A DNA stretch of 64,000 nt from positions 88,539-152,538 of the forward strand of contig NZ_JBQHUF010000006.1 in assembly GCF_052065355.1 (NCBI RefSeq). The letters are read 5' to 3'. The translations under genes were made by a program, and so were the position numbers. The notes beneath the pieces are model-generated. The model had not been told where the DNA came from, searched no databases, and saw only the letters and a list, made by a program, of their open reading frames with translations. This DNA comes from Flavonifractor sp052065355. GTDB lineage: Bacteria; Bacillota; Clostridia; Oscillospirales; Oscillospiraceae. Of the stretch, positions 40,192-52,200 are shown in pieces; the stretch's first letter is position 1, and every line of letters begins with the position of its first letter.

Positions 40192-43100
40192 TTACCGGAA
40201 ATACTCCGCGCCGCTCTCAAAGAGAGGCTGATACTTGTTCCCGGGGATGTTGACCGCCACATGGTCGCCGCGCCGCTCGGAGTGGCCCATCTTGCCAAAG
40301 ACCCGGCCGTCGGGGGAGAAAATGCCCTCGATAGCCAGCGCCGAGCCGTTGGGATTCACGTCCATGCCCATGGAGGGCAGGCCGTTTTCGTCCACGTACT
40401 GGGTGGCTACCTGGCCATTGGCGATCAGCTGATCCAGCACGGTCTGAGGAGCCACGAACCGGCCCTCACCGTGGGAGATGGGGATGGCGTGGAGGTCGCC
40501 CACGTTGGACTTGAGCATCCAGGGGGAGTTCACCGAGGCCACCCGGGTGGTGACGTACTTGCTCTGGTGGCGGCCGATGGTGTTGTAGGTCAGAGTGGGA
40601 CAGTTCTCGTCCATGTCCCGGATCTCGCCGTAGGGCACCAGACCCAGCTTGATGAGGGCCTGGAAGCCGTTGCAGATGCCCAGCATCAGGCCGTCCCGGT
40701 TCTTCAGCAGGTCGTGGACGGCGTCGGTGATGCGGCTGTTGCGGAAGAAGGAGCAGATGAACTTGGCGGAGCCGTCGGGCTCGTCGCCGCCGGAGAAGCC
40801 GCCGGGGATAAAGACGATCTGAGCGTTGCGGATGGCTCCCTCCAGCTCCACGGTGGACTGGAGCAGATCGTCGGCGGTCAGGTTGCGGATATTCACCGTC
40901 TCGGCAGTCATGCCCGCCCGCAGGCAGGCCCGCACGGAATCATACTCGCAGTTGGTACCGGGGAACACGGGGATGACCACCCGGGGCCGGGCGATCTTGC
41001 TCTTGCACACCGCCGGGGAGCGCTTGTCCCAGGAAATGGGGGCCACGTCTCCCTGCTGGCCGGTGCGGGTGGGGTACACATCCTCCAGCACGTCCTCATT
41101 GAGGGAGAGCAGCTCGTCGATGGAGGCGGTGTCCTCCCCGAAGGTGAGCACCGGCTCGGCAGTGGTATGGCCCACCAGCACGGCGTCCTCCACGGCCCCG
41201 TCGCACTCAGCCAGGATCATGCCCTGGCAGGCGGGGCCGGTAAAGCCCTCGTCCAGAGTGAAGCCGATGTGGTTGCCGAAGGACATCTGCATGGCGGCCT
41301 CTTTCACTCCGCCGGGCTCCAGCACCCGGGCGGCCTTCACCTTGCCGGTCTGGCACAGGGCGTGGAAGGCTTCCCAGGCCGCCTTCTGGCCCGCGAAGTC
41401 GCCCAGATGGGGCACGCCGAAGAGGTAGACCGGATGGCCTGCCTCCTTGAACTCGGGAGAGAGCACCTCGCCCGCCTTGGCGGGGGCGATGGCAAAGGAG
41501 ATCAGCGTGGGGGGCACGTCCAGGTCCAGGAAGGAGCCGGACATGGAGTCCTTGCCGCCGATAGCGGCGCAGCCCAGGCCGATCTGGGCGTCCATGGCGC
41601 CCAGCAGAGCCTGGAAGGGCTTGCCCCAGCGCTGGGGCTCCTCCCGCAGCTTTTCAAAGAACTCCTGGAGGGTGAGATACACTTTCTTGTAGTCGCCGCC
41701 TGCGGCCACCACCTTGGCCACCGAGGTGACCACAGCCTGCACCGCGCCGTAGTAGGGGTCACGGCTCAGCTGCTTGGGATCGCAGCCCCAGGCCATGATG
41801 GAGGCCTGATCGGTCTCCTGACCGGGCTCCACGGGGAAGAGGGCAGCCATAGCCTGGGCGGGGGTGCGCTGAGTCTTGCCGCCGAAGGGCATCAGCACGC
41901 TGCCGGCGCCGATGGAGCCGTCGAACCGCTCGGTGAGGCCCCGGCGGGAAGCGTAGTCCAGCTCCCGGGCCAGCTCCCGCAGGGAGCGCTCCGTCCAGGT
42001 CTGGGGGCCGGGGCGCTGGGCCACCTTCACCGAGGCGTGCTTCACCGCGCCGTTGGTGTTCAGGAAGGCGCGGGACAGGTTTGCCACGGTCTGGCCCCGC
42101 CAGGTCATCACCATCCGGGGGCTCTCGGTAACAGTGGCTACCTGATAGGCCTCCAGGTTCTCGAAGGAGGCGAAGTTCATCAGGGCCTGGGCATCCTCAG
42201 GGGCTACCACCACCGCCATCCGCTCCTGGGACTCGGAGATGGCGATCTCAGTGCCGTCCAGACCGTCATATTTCTTGCGTACGGCGTCCAGGTCGATGGC
42301 AAGGCCGTCGGCCAGCTCCCCGATGGCCACCGACACGCCGCCCGCGCCGAAGTCGTTGCACCGCTTGATCAGCCGGGTCACGTTGGGGTTGCGGAACAGC
42401 CGCTGGAGCTTGCGCTCCTCAGGGGCGTTGCCCTTCTGCACCTCGCTGGCCATGGTGTCCAGGCTCTTGAGGTTGTGGCTCTTGGAGGAGCCGGTGGCGC
42501 CGCCGATGCCGTCCCGGCCGGTGCGGCCGCCCAGCAGGATGACCACGTCGCCGGGGGCGGGTACCTCACGGCGGACATGGTCGGCGGGAGCGGCGCCCAC
42601 CACCGCGCCGCACTCCAGGTGCTTGGCGATGTAGCCCTCATGGTACAGCTCAGCCACGTGGCCGGTGGCCAGGCCGATCTGGTTGCCGTAGGAGGAGTAG
42701 CCCGCCGCGGCGGTCTGGGCGATCTTCCGCTGGGGGAGCTTGCCTTCCAGGGTCTGGTCCACCGGGGTGCGGGGGTCGCCGCAGCCGGTGAGGCGCATGG
42801 CCTGGTGGACATACACCCGGCCGGACAGAGGGTCGCGGATGCAGCCGCCGATGCAGGTGGCCGCGCCGCCGAAGGGCTCAATCTCGGTGGGGTGGTTGTG
42901 GGTCTCGTTCTTGAACATCAGCAGCCAGTCCTGCTCCTTGCCATCCACCGTGGCGGGGACATGGATGGAGCAGGCGTTGATCTCCTCGCTCTCGTCCAGT
43001 TCAGGCAGTTCGCCCCGCTTTTTCAGCACCTTGGTACCGATGGTAGCCAGGTCCATCAGGGTCTGGGGGCGCTTGGCGGCCTTTTCAGACCCGTACACCT

Positions 43101-43875
43101 CGTCCCGGGCGGACAGATAGCGGAGGTAGGCCCCGTTGATGGTGGGGTCCTGGATGTCCACCCGGTCCAGATGGGTGGAAAAGGTGGTGTGGCGGCAGTG
43201 GTCGGACCAGTAGGTGTCCACCACCCGCACCTCGGTGAGGGTGGGATCTCGCTGCTCCTCGTCCTTGAAGTAGCTCTGGAGGAAGGTCAGGTCGGCCAGG
43301 TCCATGGCCAGGCCATACTGCTCCAGCAGGGCGGCAAGGCCTTCCTGGTCCAGCTCCCGGAAGCCCGTCAGCACCGGCACGTCCGCCGGCTCGGGGTACT
43401 GCTGGATCAGGGTCTCGGGCTTGTCCAGGGTGGCCTGACGGCTCTCCACCGGGTTGATGAGGTAGCCACGGGCCTTGTCCATGTCAGCGTCGGACAGCTC
43501 GCCCATCAGTAAGTACAGTGTAGCGGAGCGGACCACGGGCCGCTCCCCGCCGGTGAGCATCTGGATGCACTGGGCGCAGGAGTCTGCCCGCTGGTCGTAC
43601 TGACCGGGCAGGGCCTCCACTGCCAGGGCCTTGCAGTCCGCCGGCAGGTCAAAGACCTCGTCGGTAATGGTATCCACCTGGGGTTCGGACAAAACGGTGG
43701 TGCGGGCGGCCTCATAGGTGGGCTGATCCACGCCCTCCACGTCGTACCGGCGGATGACCCGCACCCCGGTGAGGCCCTTCAGCCCCAGAGTGCCTTTCAG
43801 CTCGGCTAAGAGGTGGCCTGCCTCCACGTCAAAGCCCTGCTTCTTTTCCACAAAACAGCGATATACCTTCCCCAT
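40192..43875 (-). CDS. purL: Phosphoribosylformylglycinamidine synthase, single-chain PurL
   Basis: A large 1227-residue FGAM synthase combining the PurS-like N-terminus, the PurL ATPase/synthase core and a C-terminal PurQ-like glutaminase. It converts FGAR, Gln and ATP to FGAM in purine synthesis. The core has SDHCRHTTF, KNETHNHPTEIEPFGGAATCIGGC and GGKDSMSGSF. The glutaminase has the catalytic Cys in LGICNGFQAL and the His/Glu pair in ISHGEGRF. ATG at 43875; the extra frame upstream overlaps the binding-protein gene. No other purine genes are in the window, so the gene is separated from a pur operon. Confidence 0.93.
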   Translation of the reverse strand: MGKVYRCFVEKKQGFDVEAGHLLAELKGTLGLKGLTGVRVIRRYDVEGVDQPTYEAARTTVLSEPQVDTITDEVFDLPADCKALAVEALPGQYDQRADSCAQCIQMLTGGERPVVRSATLYLLMGELSDADMDKARGYLINPVESRQATLDKPETLIQQYPEPADVPVLTGFRELDQEGLAALLEQYGLAMDLADLTFLQSYFKDEEQRDPTLTEVRVVDTYWSDHCRHTTFSTHLDRVDIQDPTINGAYLRYLSARDEVYGSEKAAKRPQTLMDLATIGTKVLKKRGELPELDESEEINACSIHVPATVDGKEQDWLLMFKNETHNHPTEIEPFGGAATCIGGCIRDPLSGRVYVHQAMRLTGCGDPRTPVDQTLEGKLPQRKIAQTAAAGYSSYGNQIGLATGHVAELYHEGYIAKHLECGAVVGAAPADHVRREVPAPGDVVILLGGRTGRDGIGGATGSSKSHNLKSLDTMASEVQKGNAPEERKLQRLFRNPNVTRLIKRCNDFGAGGVSVAIGELADGLAIDLDAVRKKYDGLDGTEIAISESQERMAVVVAPEDAQALMNFASFENLEAYQVATVTESPRMVMTWRGQTVANLSRAFLNTNGAVKHASVKVAQRPGPQTWTERSLRELARELDYASRRGLTERFDGSIGAGSVLMPFGGKTQRTPAQAMAALFPVEPGQETDQASIMAWGCDPKQLSRDPYYGAVQAVVTSVAKVVAAGGDYKKVYLTLQEFFEKLREEPQRWGKPFQALLGAMDAQIGLGCAAIGGKDSMSGSFLDLDVPPTLISFAIAPAKAGEVLSPEFKEAGHPVYLFGVPHLGDFAGQKAAWEAFHALCQTGKVKAARVLEPGGVKEAAMQMSFGNHIGFTLDEGFTGPACQGMILAECDGAVEDAVLVGHTTAEPVLTFGEDTASIDELLSLNEDVLEDVYPTRTGQQGDVAPISWDKRSPAVCKSKIARPRVVIPVFPGTNCEYDSVRACLRAGMTAETVNIRNLTADDLLQSTVELEGAIRNAQIVFIPGGFSGGDEPDGSAKFICSFFRNSRITDAVHDLLKNRDGLMLGICNGFQALIKLGLVPYGEIRDMDENCPTLTYNTIGRHQSKYVTTRVASVNSPWMLKSNVGDLHAIPISHGEGRFVAPQTVLDQLIANGQVATQYVDENGLPSMGMDVNPNGSALAIEGIFSPDGRVFGKMGHSERRGDHVAVNIPGNKYQPLFESGAEYFR

Positions 43876-43901
43876 ACTTCCATTTCCCCTCTCTCTATAA
43901 C

Positions 43902-45422
43902 TCAGGCAATGCTCCAATTGGCAAAGCCATAGAACACATTCTGCTGGGTAGGCGTCAGGCCGGAGATCCGGCTCCACTGGGTGAGCACCGACCAGTTTTT
44001 AAAGCAGATCACCCCGAAGGGCGGCTCCTCTGCCAGCCGCTCATACAGCCGGCGGGCGCTGAGATCCCGGCCCTGGCCGGAGGCGGCCCGGTATGCCTGG
44101 AGCAGCGTGGCAGCTTCGGCGTCGGCGTAGCCGCCGTAGTTCAGGCTGCCGCCGGCGGTGATCAGCGCGGTGAGATCAAAATCGGCGGTGAGCTTCACCT
44201 CGCCCAGATACAAGTCAAAATCGCCCTTCTCCAGGGCGGTGATATAGTCATCCCAGGGCAGCAGCTGGAGGTCCACCTGGATACCCAGGTCGGTAAGGCT
44301 GCCGGCCAGATGTTCCGCCGCCGCGGCCCGGGTACTGTTGTCCGACGGAGCCACAAAGGTCAGGCTCAGGGTCTGCCTGCCCTGGGTCCAGCCCTTCTCC
44401 CCCTGGGTCCAGCCACCGTCGGTGAGCAGCTGGGCCGCCTGCTGGGGGGAATAGTCCAGCTCCTGAGCCAGATCCTCCTGGTAGTAGGAACTGGCGGGGG
44501 AGATGGGCAGGGCGGCGGGCTGTGCGTGGCTGGAGTAGAGGACAGTGGCTACCGACGAACGGTCAAAGGCCCGCAGCAGGGCCTGACGTACCCCTGCCGA
44601 CTGGCAGGGACCGGAAGCTACATTGAAGCCCACATAGAGCATGATGCTGGTGGGGTAGTCCACAGTATCGAAAGAACCGGAAAAACCCAGGGCATTGGTG
44701 CCCGTCAGGTCGGTGGAGACCAGGGCAATGTCCCGGGTATCAAAGGCGTGGATCAGGTCGTCCGTCTCCCGGATGGAGCGGAGCGGAATGGTCTGGAGGG
44801 GCAGTGCTTCCCCCTGCCACCAGCCCTGTCGGGCGGTAAGGGACCACTCCTCCCCGGCGCTGGAAAACACGTAGGGGCCGGTGCCAAGGGGCACGCCCCC
44901 GGTCTCCTTCACGATGGGGATGTCCAGCAGAGCAGGCAGGTTGCCGTTGGCCCGGCTGAGGGTGACCGTCACCGTGCCCTCCCCCGCCGTCACGCCGGTG
45001 ACGTCGCTGAGACGGGAGGTGTAGAGGCTGCTGGTACGGGCCAGCTCCAGGGAGGACTTGACCTCCGCGGAGGTGAGGGGGCTGCCGTCAGAAAAGGTGA
45101 CCCCGGTGCGGAGGGTGAAGGTCCAGCTTAGCCCGTCAGCGGCCTGCACGCCCTGGGTGCACAGCTGAGGCTGGGGCTCAAACTGCTGGTCCAGGGCGTA
45201 TAATCCTTCATATACCAGCCCGCCCAGAGCCAGATTGGTACGGTTGCCGCCGGTGATGGGGTGGAACCCCTCCTCCGGATAGCAGGCCAAGGCAAATTCT
45301 GCCTGCTCCGCCGGAGCGGCGGAAGGGGTAGGGCTGGGCGTGGGATCCGGTTCCGGGTCCCCGGCGCAGCCCCCCAACAGCAGGCAGAAGGTCAGCAGCA
45401 GTACGGACAGACTTTTTTTCAT
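43902..45422 (-). CDS. ABC transporter substrate-binding lipoprotein, peptide (SBP_bac_5) family
   Basis: A 506-residue extracytoplasmic solute-binding protein. The signal peptide ends in the lipobox LLGGCAG, followed by a Pro/Thr-rich linker. The family 5 pattern is clear: EGLYALDQQFEPQP near the N-terminus, then WTFTLRTGVTFSDGSPLTSAEV and AVGQALLRAFDR-type segments (here GVRQALLRAFDR). It probably binds oligopeptides, or possibly nickel or opines as other family members do. No permease or ATPase genes are adjacent, so it is an orphan in this window. The start overlaps the pgeF-like stop by 4 bases. Confidence 0.85.
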   Translation of the reverse strand: MKKSLSVLLLTFCLLLGGCAGDPEPDPTPSPTPSAAPAEQAEFALACYPEEGFHPITGGNRTNLALGGLVYEGLYALDQQFEPQPQLCTQGVQAADGLSWTFTLRTGVTFSDGSPLTSAEVKSSLELARTSSLYTSRLSDVTGVTAGEGTVTVTLSRANGNLPALLDIPIVKETGGVPLGTGPYVFSSAGEEWSLTARQGWWQGEALPLQTIPLRSIRETDDLIHAFDTRDIALVSTDLTGTNALGFSGSFDTVDYPTSIMLYVGFNVASGPCQSAGVRQALLRAFDRSSVATVLYSSHAQPAALPISPASSYYQEDLAQELDYSPQQAAQLLTDGGWTQGEKGWTQGRQTLSLTFVAPSDNSTRAAAAEHLAGSLTDLGIQVDLQLLPWDDYITALEKGDFDLYLGEVKLTADFDLTALITAGGSLNYGGYADAEAATLLQAYRAASGQGRDLSARRLYERLAEEPPFGVICFKNWSVLTQWSRISGLTPTQQNVFYGFANWSIA

Positions 45423-46231
45423 AGCAGCGAGATCATAGCCGCCTGGCTTCCCCGCTGGCCGTGGGTGTAGCGGTGGGACCAGTACTTGTCGGGCATGCAG
45501 GAGGTGCAGTCGGCGGAAATAGCGATGTGGTCCGGGTCCAGACCCGCCGCTTTCAGCCGGCAGGCATTGAGGGCCTTCAGGTCCACATGGAATTTGCCCG
45601 TGGGCAGCACCTCAATGGCAGACAATGCGGAGGCGCCCATGGCCTCGGTCATGGCATTAGGCACGTCCTCATGGGTCTCAAAGCAGCACTTGGAGATGCC
45701 GGGGCCGATGGCGGCCAGAATATCCAGCCGGTCGCAGCCGTAGCAGTCCACCATCCGCTCCACCGCACGGGTGACGATGCCCAGAGCGGTGCCCCGCCAG
45801 CCGGCGTGGACGGCGCCCACCACCCGGCGCACCGGGTCGTAGAGCAGAATGGGCAGGCAGTCGGCGGTAAAGACAGTGAGGACCACCCCGGGGATATCGG
45901 TGACAAGGCCGTCAGCCTGCCAGGGCTCAGGCTGGTCCAGACCGATGCCCAGGTCGGCGGAGGTGACGGAGCGCACCGTGTCCCCGTGTACCTGGCTGGC
46001 GCACACCACCCGGTTCACATCCGCGCCGATGGCGGCGCAGAACCGGCGGTAGTTCTCCGCCACCTTGTTCGGGTCGTCGCCCCGGGTCATGCTCAGGTTC
46101 AGGGAGGCGTAGATCCCGTCGGACACGCCTCCCAGCCGGGTGGAAAAGCCGTGGGCTATCCCGCCGGCGGCGTCAAAGCCGTCGGCGGTGAGGTAGACCA
46201 GACCATTTTGATTGTGTTCAATGATATTCAT
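45419..46231 (-). CDS. YfiH/PgeF-family protein (peptidoglycan editing factor, multicopper oxidase-like fold)
   Basis: A 270-residue member of the YfiH/DUF152 family. The metal-binding motifs are ASQVHGD, FTADCLPILLYD, AVHAGWRGT and the later CCFETHEDV. Family members act as purine-nucleoside phosphorylase/adenosine deaminase-like enzymes, and in E. coli PgeF edits misincorporated residues in peptidoglycan stems. It is co-translated with the downstream binding protein (4-base overlap) and lies 29 bases after the secA stop. Which activity dominates here is not known. Confidence 0.85.
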   Translation of the reverse strand: MNIIEHNQNGLVYLTADGFDAAGGIAHGFSTRLGGVSDGIYASLNLSMTRGDDPNKVAENYRRFCAAIGADVNRVVCASQVHGDTVRSVTSADLGIGLDQPEPWQADGLVTDIPGVVLTVFTADCLPILLYDPVRRVVGAVHAGWRGTALGIVTRAVERMVDCYGCDRLDILAAIGPGISKCCFETHEDVPNAMTEAMGASALSAIEVLPTGKFHVDLKALNACRLKAAGLDPDHIAISADCTSCMPDKYWSHRYTHGQRGSQAAMISLL

Positions 46232-46260
46232 GGAGTTCCTCCATTTGGAACGGGCGACAA

Positions 46261-49008
<2,748 letters not shown>

Positions 49009-49141
49009 GGATCACGTTCACCTTTCTTATTCCTCCCCGGGGCAAAGGGCCCGGGCGTATTATGCCAATTCGGTTTCTTAGTATATCATAGAACCCCTTG
49101 ATAAAAAAGGGGAAATTGTGAACAAATCACCCGTTTTGAGC

Positions 49142-49984
49142 CTACAGCTCCAGGTTGCGGCGGAGGGGTGCGGGGCCCCGCCAGGCAAAGGAACGGTCGC
49201 CGTACTTCGCTCGGAACGTGCGGTTAGTCAGCCCTTCCAGGTCGGCGGGGGCCAGGCTGTCCACCAGGCCCTCCCGGAATTCCGGCAGGGGGGACAGGGC
49301 GGGAGCGGAATTGTAGGGACAGACCTGCTGGCAGCGGTCGCACCCCCAGATCAGGGGGTGTGCCTTCAGCAGAGACGCCTCCTCCGCCGTCAGCGCCCCT
49401 TTCTTCTGGGTCAGTTCCGACAGGCAGCGGCTCACCTCCACGCCCCTTTCTCCCAGCGCGCCCCCGGGGCAGGCGGACAGGCATTTGCCGCAGCCGATGC
49501 AGTCGGGCGCGGGGGTATGTTCAGGCAGGTCCAGCTCTGCGTCGGTGAGGATGGTGCCCAAGAACACATAAGAGCCGTAAGGGGGTACGATTACCAACCC
49601 GTTTTTCCCCCGCAGACCCACCCCGCACCGCCAGGCGGCCTGCCGCTCAGGCAGGGGTGAGTTGTCGGCGCCAGGCAGAAAACGGCTATTTTCGTATTTT
49701 TCAGAAAGAAAATTACAAATAGTATTCAATCTGCCGGTGACCACGGTGTGATAATCCAGTCCCCGGGCGTAGAGAGATAGGTTGCCTTCCCGTTCCCCGG
49801 CGTAGTAGGGAAAGGCGGCCACCAGCACGGTCTTGGGGGTGGGACACAGCTCCTCCGCCTTCTGCACGGACTCAGCCGTCATGTCAGCCGCCAGTTCTGA
49901 AAACGGCAAGCCGCCCCAGGCGGCGGCGCCTGCGGCGGCAAAAGCCTCATTGAGACTGTTTACGATCATACTTTTCCAGGGCAT
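49142..49984 (-). CDS. QueG-like epoxyqueuosine reductase-family protein, short form
   Basis: A 280-residue iron-sulfur protein with an N-terminal DUF1730-type domain (AFPYYAG) and two [4Fe-4S] motifs, CIGCGKCLSACPGGAL and CDRCQQVCPYN. QueG reduces epoxyqueuosine in the last step of queuosine tRNA modification, using cobalamin. This protein is about 100 residues shorter than typical QueG and lacks the C-terminal HEAT-like part, so it may be a paralogue with another substrate. The start is uncertain: 49984 or 49969, both inside the end of the MurE-like gene; neither has a strong SD. Confidence 0.7.
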   Translation of the reverse strand: MPWKSMIVNSLNEAFAAAGAAAWGGLPFSELAADMTAESVQKAEELCPTPKTVLVAAFPYYAGEREGNLSLYARGLDYHTVVTGRLNTICNFLSEKYENSRFLPGADNSPLPERQAAWRCGVGLRGKNGLVIVPPYGSYVFLGTILTDAELDLPEHTPAPDCIGCGKCLSACPGGALGERGVEVSRCLSELTQKKGALTAEEASLLKAHPLIWGCDRCQQVCPYNSAPALSPLPEFREGLVDSLAPADLEGLTNRTFRAKYGDRSFAWRGPAPLRRNLEL

Positions 49985-51473
49985 GCTGCGCCAGCACCCC
50001 GTCCGGGATGCAGGGCTCAGGACCGTTTTTCCGCTTCTGGTAGACCTCGCATCCCTTGCCGGCCAGCAGCACCACGGCGGGACGGGAGGCCTCCAAAATG
50101 GCAGTTTCTACCGCCTGCTCCCGGTTGGGGATAACGGTATAGTCCTTGTTCCACTTTTTGAGGAACACCCCGATGTCGGCGCAGATGTCCTCCACCTCTT
50201 CAGGGCCGGGGTCATCCTCGGTGAGGATGATCCGGTGGGCAAACTCGCCTGCGGCATTTCCCATGCCCTCCCGGCGGTCAATGCCCTTGCCGCCGGTGCA
50301 GCCGAAGAGGACAGTCAGCTGGCGGTCGGGATACTCGGTGCGCACGGACCGCAGGGCATTCTGCAGGCTCATACCGTTGTGGGAGTAGTCCACGATGACG
50401 GAGATCTGCCCGTCGGCGCTGGTGTAGTGCTCCATGCGGCCGGGGACAAATGCCTTCAGCAGACCTTCCCGCACAGCCTCATAGGGGATGCCGTAGGCCT
50501 CCGCCACGGTGACGGCGGCAAGGGCGTTTTCCACATTGAACAGGCCGGGGGTGGAAATGGCCAGCTCCCCTTCGTACCGGGGGGTGCGGACGTGGAAGGC
50601 GATCTGGTTCCCCTCCTTGCGCACATTGGTGCCGTACACGTCGGCCTCAGGGTGTTTTTGGGAGAAGGTGAGCACCCGCTCGCAGCGGGCGGCGGCAGCG
50701 GCCACCTCAGCGGCGTGATCGCAGTCCATGGAAATACAGGCGTTTTTCGCCTGACGGAAAATGAGCAGCTTGGAGCGGAGATAGTCCTCCAGATCGGGGT
50801 GCTCCACCGGGGAGATGTGATCCTCGCCGATGTTGAGGAACACGGCGCAGCTCAGATCCACGCCGATGACCCGGCCGTACTTCAGGGCCTGGGAGGACAC
50901 CTCCATGGTGAGATAGTCCGCTCCGGCGGTGACGGCGTTGGACAGGTGGCGCTGGAGATCCAGGGGCTCAGGGGTGGTGAGCTTAGCGGTCTTGCGCTCC
51001 AGGCCGTCATCGGTGACGATGGTGGACAGCAGGGCGCTCTCCCGGTGGCCCTGGGAGGCCAGCCAGGTGTCCACGATGGACTTGATATAGTAGGCCGTGG
51101 TGGTCTTGCCCTTGGTGCCGGTAAGGCCGGTGATGGTCAGCTTCCCAGAGGGGTGGCCGTAGGCAAAGTCGGCCAGCAGGCCCATGGCCTGCCGGATGTC
51201 GGTGACCCGCAGGCAGGGCAGGGGAATGTTGGGGTAGGGTTTCTCGCTGACGTACACAAAGGCCCCGCTGTCCATAGCCTGGCGGAGGTAATCCTCCTTG
51301 AATTTGGCTCCCTTGCACACAAAAAGGGTGTGGGGAATGACCACCTGGGAGTCACAGGACACCAGGGCCACGGGAGCGGTCAGGTCGGCGGGGACGGGTC
51401 CCTTGTCGGCCAGCAGGTCATGGCGCAGCAGCAGCTGCACATAGTCGCCCAAGGGCAGGCGCGTATTGCTCAT
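49947..51473 (-). CDS. MurE-like Mur ligase (UDP-MurNAc-peptide synthetase type)
   Basis: A 508-residue ATP-dependent amide ligase. The N-terminal MurE-type domain is followed by the P-loop GTKGKTTTAYYI, the central domain (EVSSQALKYGRVIGVDLS; NIGEDHISPVEH) and the C-terminal domain (IVDYSHNGMSLQNAL). In the substrate loop, where diaminopimelate-adding MurE has DNPR, this protein has DDPG, so the Arg that grips diaminopimelate is absent. It may add Lys, Orn or another amino acid, or be a second MurE-like ligase. It lies with a racemase and an ATP-grasp ligase, a set that suggests a special peptide branch. Confidence 0.8.
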   Translation of the reverse strand: MSNTRLPLGDYVQLLLRHDLLADKGPVPADLTAPVALVSCDSQVVIPHTLFVCKGAKFKEDYLRQAMDSGAFVYVSEKPYPNIPLPCLRVTDIRQAMGLLADFAYGHPSGKLTITGLTGTKGKTTTAYYIKSIVDTWLASQGHRESALLSTIVTDDGLERKTAKLTTPEPLDLQRHLSNAVTAGADYLTMEVSSQALKYGRVIGVDLSCAVFLNIGEDHISPVEHPDLEDYLRSKLLIFRQAKNACISMDCDHAAEVAAAAARCERVLTFSQKHPEADVYGTNVRKEGNQIAFHVRTPRYEGELAISTPGLFNVENALAAVTVAEAYGIPYEAVREGLLKAFVPGRMEHYTSADGQISVIVDYSHNGMSLQNALRSVRTEYPDRQLTVLFGCTGGKGIDRREGMGNAAGEFAHRIILTEDDPGPEEVEDICADIGVFLKKWNKDYTVIPNREQAVETAILEASRPAVVLLAGKGCEVYQKRKNGPEPCIPDGVLAQHALEKYDRKQSQ

Positions 51474-51498
51474 TTCAGTTCACCACCATGTGAAAATC

Positions 51499-52200
51499 TT
51501 ACACCATCCGCAGCTTGTAGCCGCAGGCAGTGATACACCGCTGGGCCAGCACGTCCATGGCGTCCAGATAGTAATCCGGCAGGCCGTGGTAGGTGCGGTA
51601 GACGGACAGCTCCGTGCAGCCCAGGATGGCGCTGTCGCACCCAGCCTGGCGGAGCCAGCGGTCGATCACGGCGAATTTCTCCCGGGAACCGGTCTCGCCC
51701 CGCTTGATCTCGTCGTAAATGATACTCATAACCAGCTTCTGAATATGCTCCGGCGGGGACAGGGCCTCGATGCCCCGGGCGTCGCACTCCTTCTGGTACA
51801 CACCGGCGCAGATGGTGCCGTCGGTGCCCAGAATACCCACCTTTTTCTTGCCCTCCTCCGCCAGCACGCCTACGGTTTCCCGGGGCATGTGGATGAGGGT
51901 GAGGGACAGCTCGCTCTGAAGCCGGTCGGCAAAGTAGTGGGAGGTGTTGCAGGGGATAGCCAGCACCGTGCACCCACCCCGCTCCAGCAGCTTGGCTCCC
52001 TCCAGCAGCCGCTGGTAGCAGCCCTCCGTGTCGCCGCCCAGAATGGCGGCGGTGCGGTCGGGAATGGCGGTATCGCTCCAGATCAGGGTGGGCAGATGCT
52101 CCTGATCGCAGGAGGCGTCGGTGCGGTCCAGCACCCGCTGGTAAAAGTCCTGAGTAGCCTGGGGTCCCATGCCGCCCAGAATGCCAAGGCGTTGTTCCAT
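51499..52200 (-). CDS. Aspartate/glutamate racemase family protein
   Basis: A 233-residue PLP-independent racemase. The N-terminal motif LGILGGMGPQATQDFYQRV is typical of aspartate racemase. The first catalytic Cys is in AIPCNTSHY and the second in ILGCTELSV. Its product would be D-Asp or D-Glu. It is co-translated with the ATP-grasp ligase gene upstream (1-base overlap) and followed by the MurE-like gene. This is the arrangement of racemase plus Asl ligase in lactic acid bacteria that add D-Asp to the peptidoglycan side chain. D-Asp as product is an inference. Confidence 0.85.
   Translation of the reverse strand: MEQRLGILGGMGPQATQDFYQRVLDRTDASCDQEHLPTLIWSDTAIPDRTAAILGGDTEGCYQRLLEGAKLLERGGCTVLAIPCNTSHYFADRLQSELSLTLIHMPRETVGVLAEEGKKKVGILGTDGTICAGVYQKECDARGIEALSPPEHIQKLVMSIIYDEIKRGETGSREKFAVIDRWLRQAGCDSAILGCTELSVYRTYHGLPDYYLDAMDVLAQRCITACGYKLRMV

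Noticed and set aside
40261..43512. Open frame of over 1000 codons opposite purL
   Set aside because: It is a consequence of high GC and codon bias on the antisense strand; composition is repetitive (Gly, His, Val, Gln) and matches no family, while the purL strand has all enzyme motifs.
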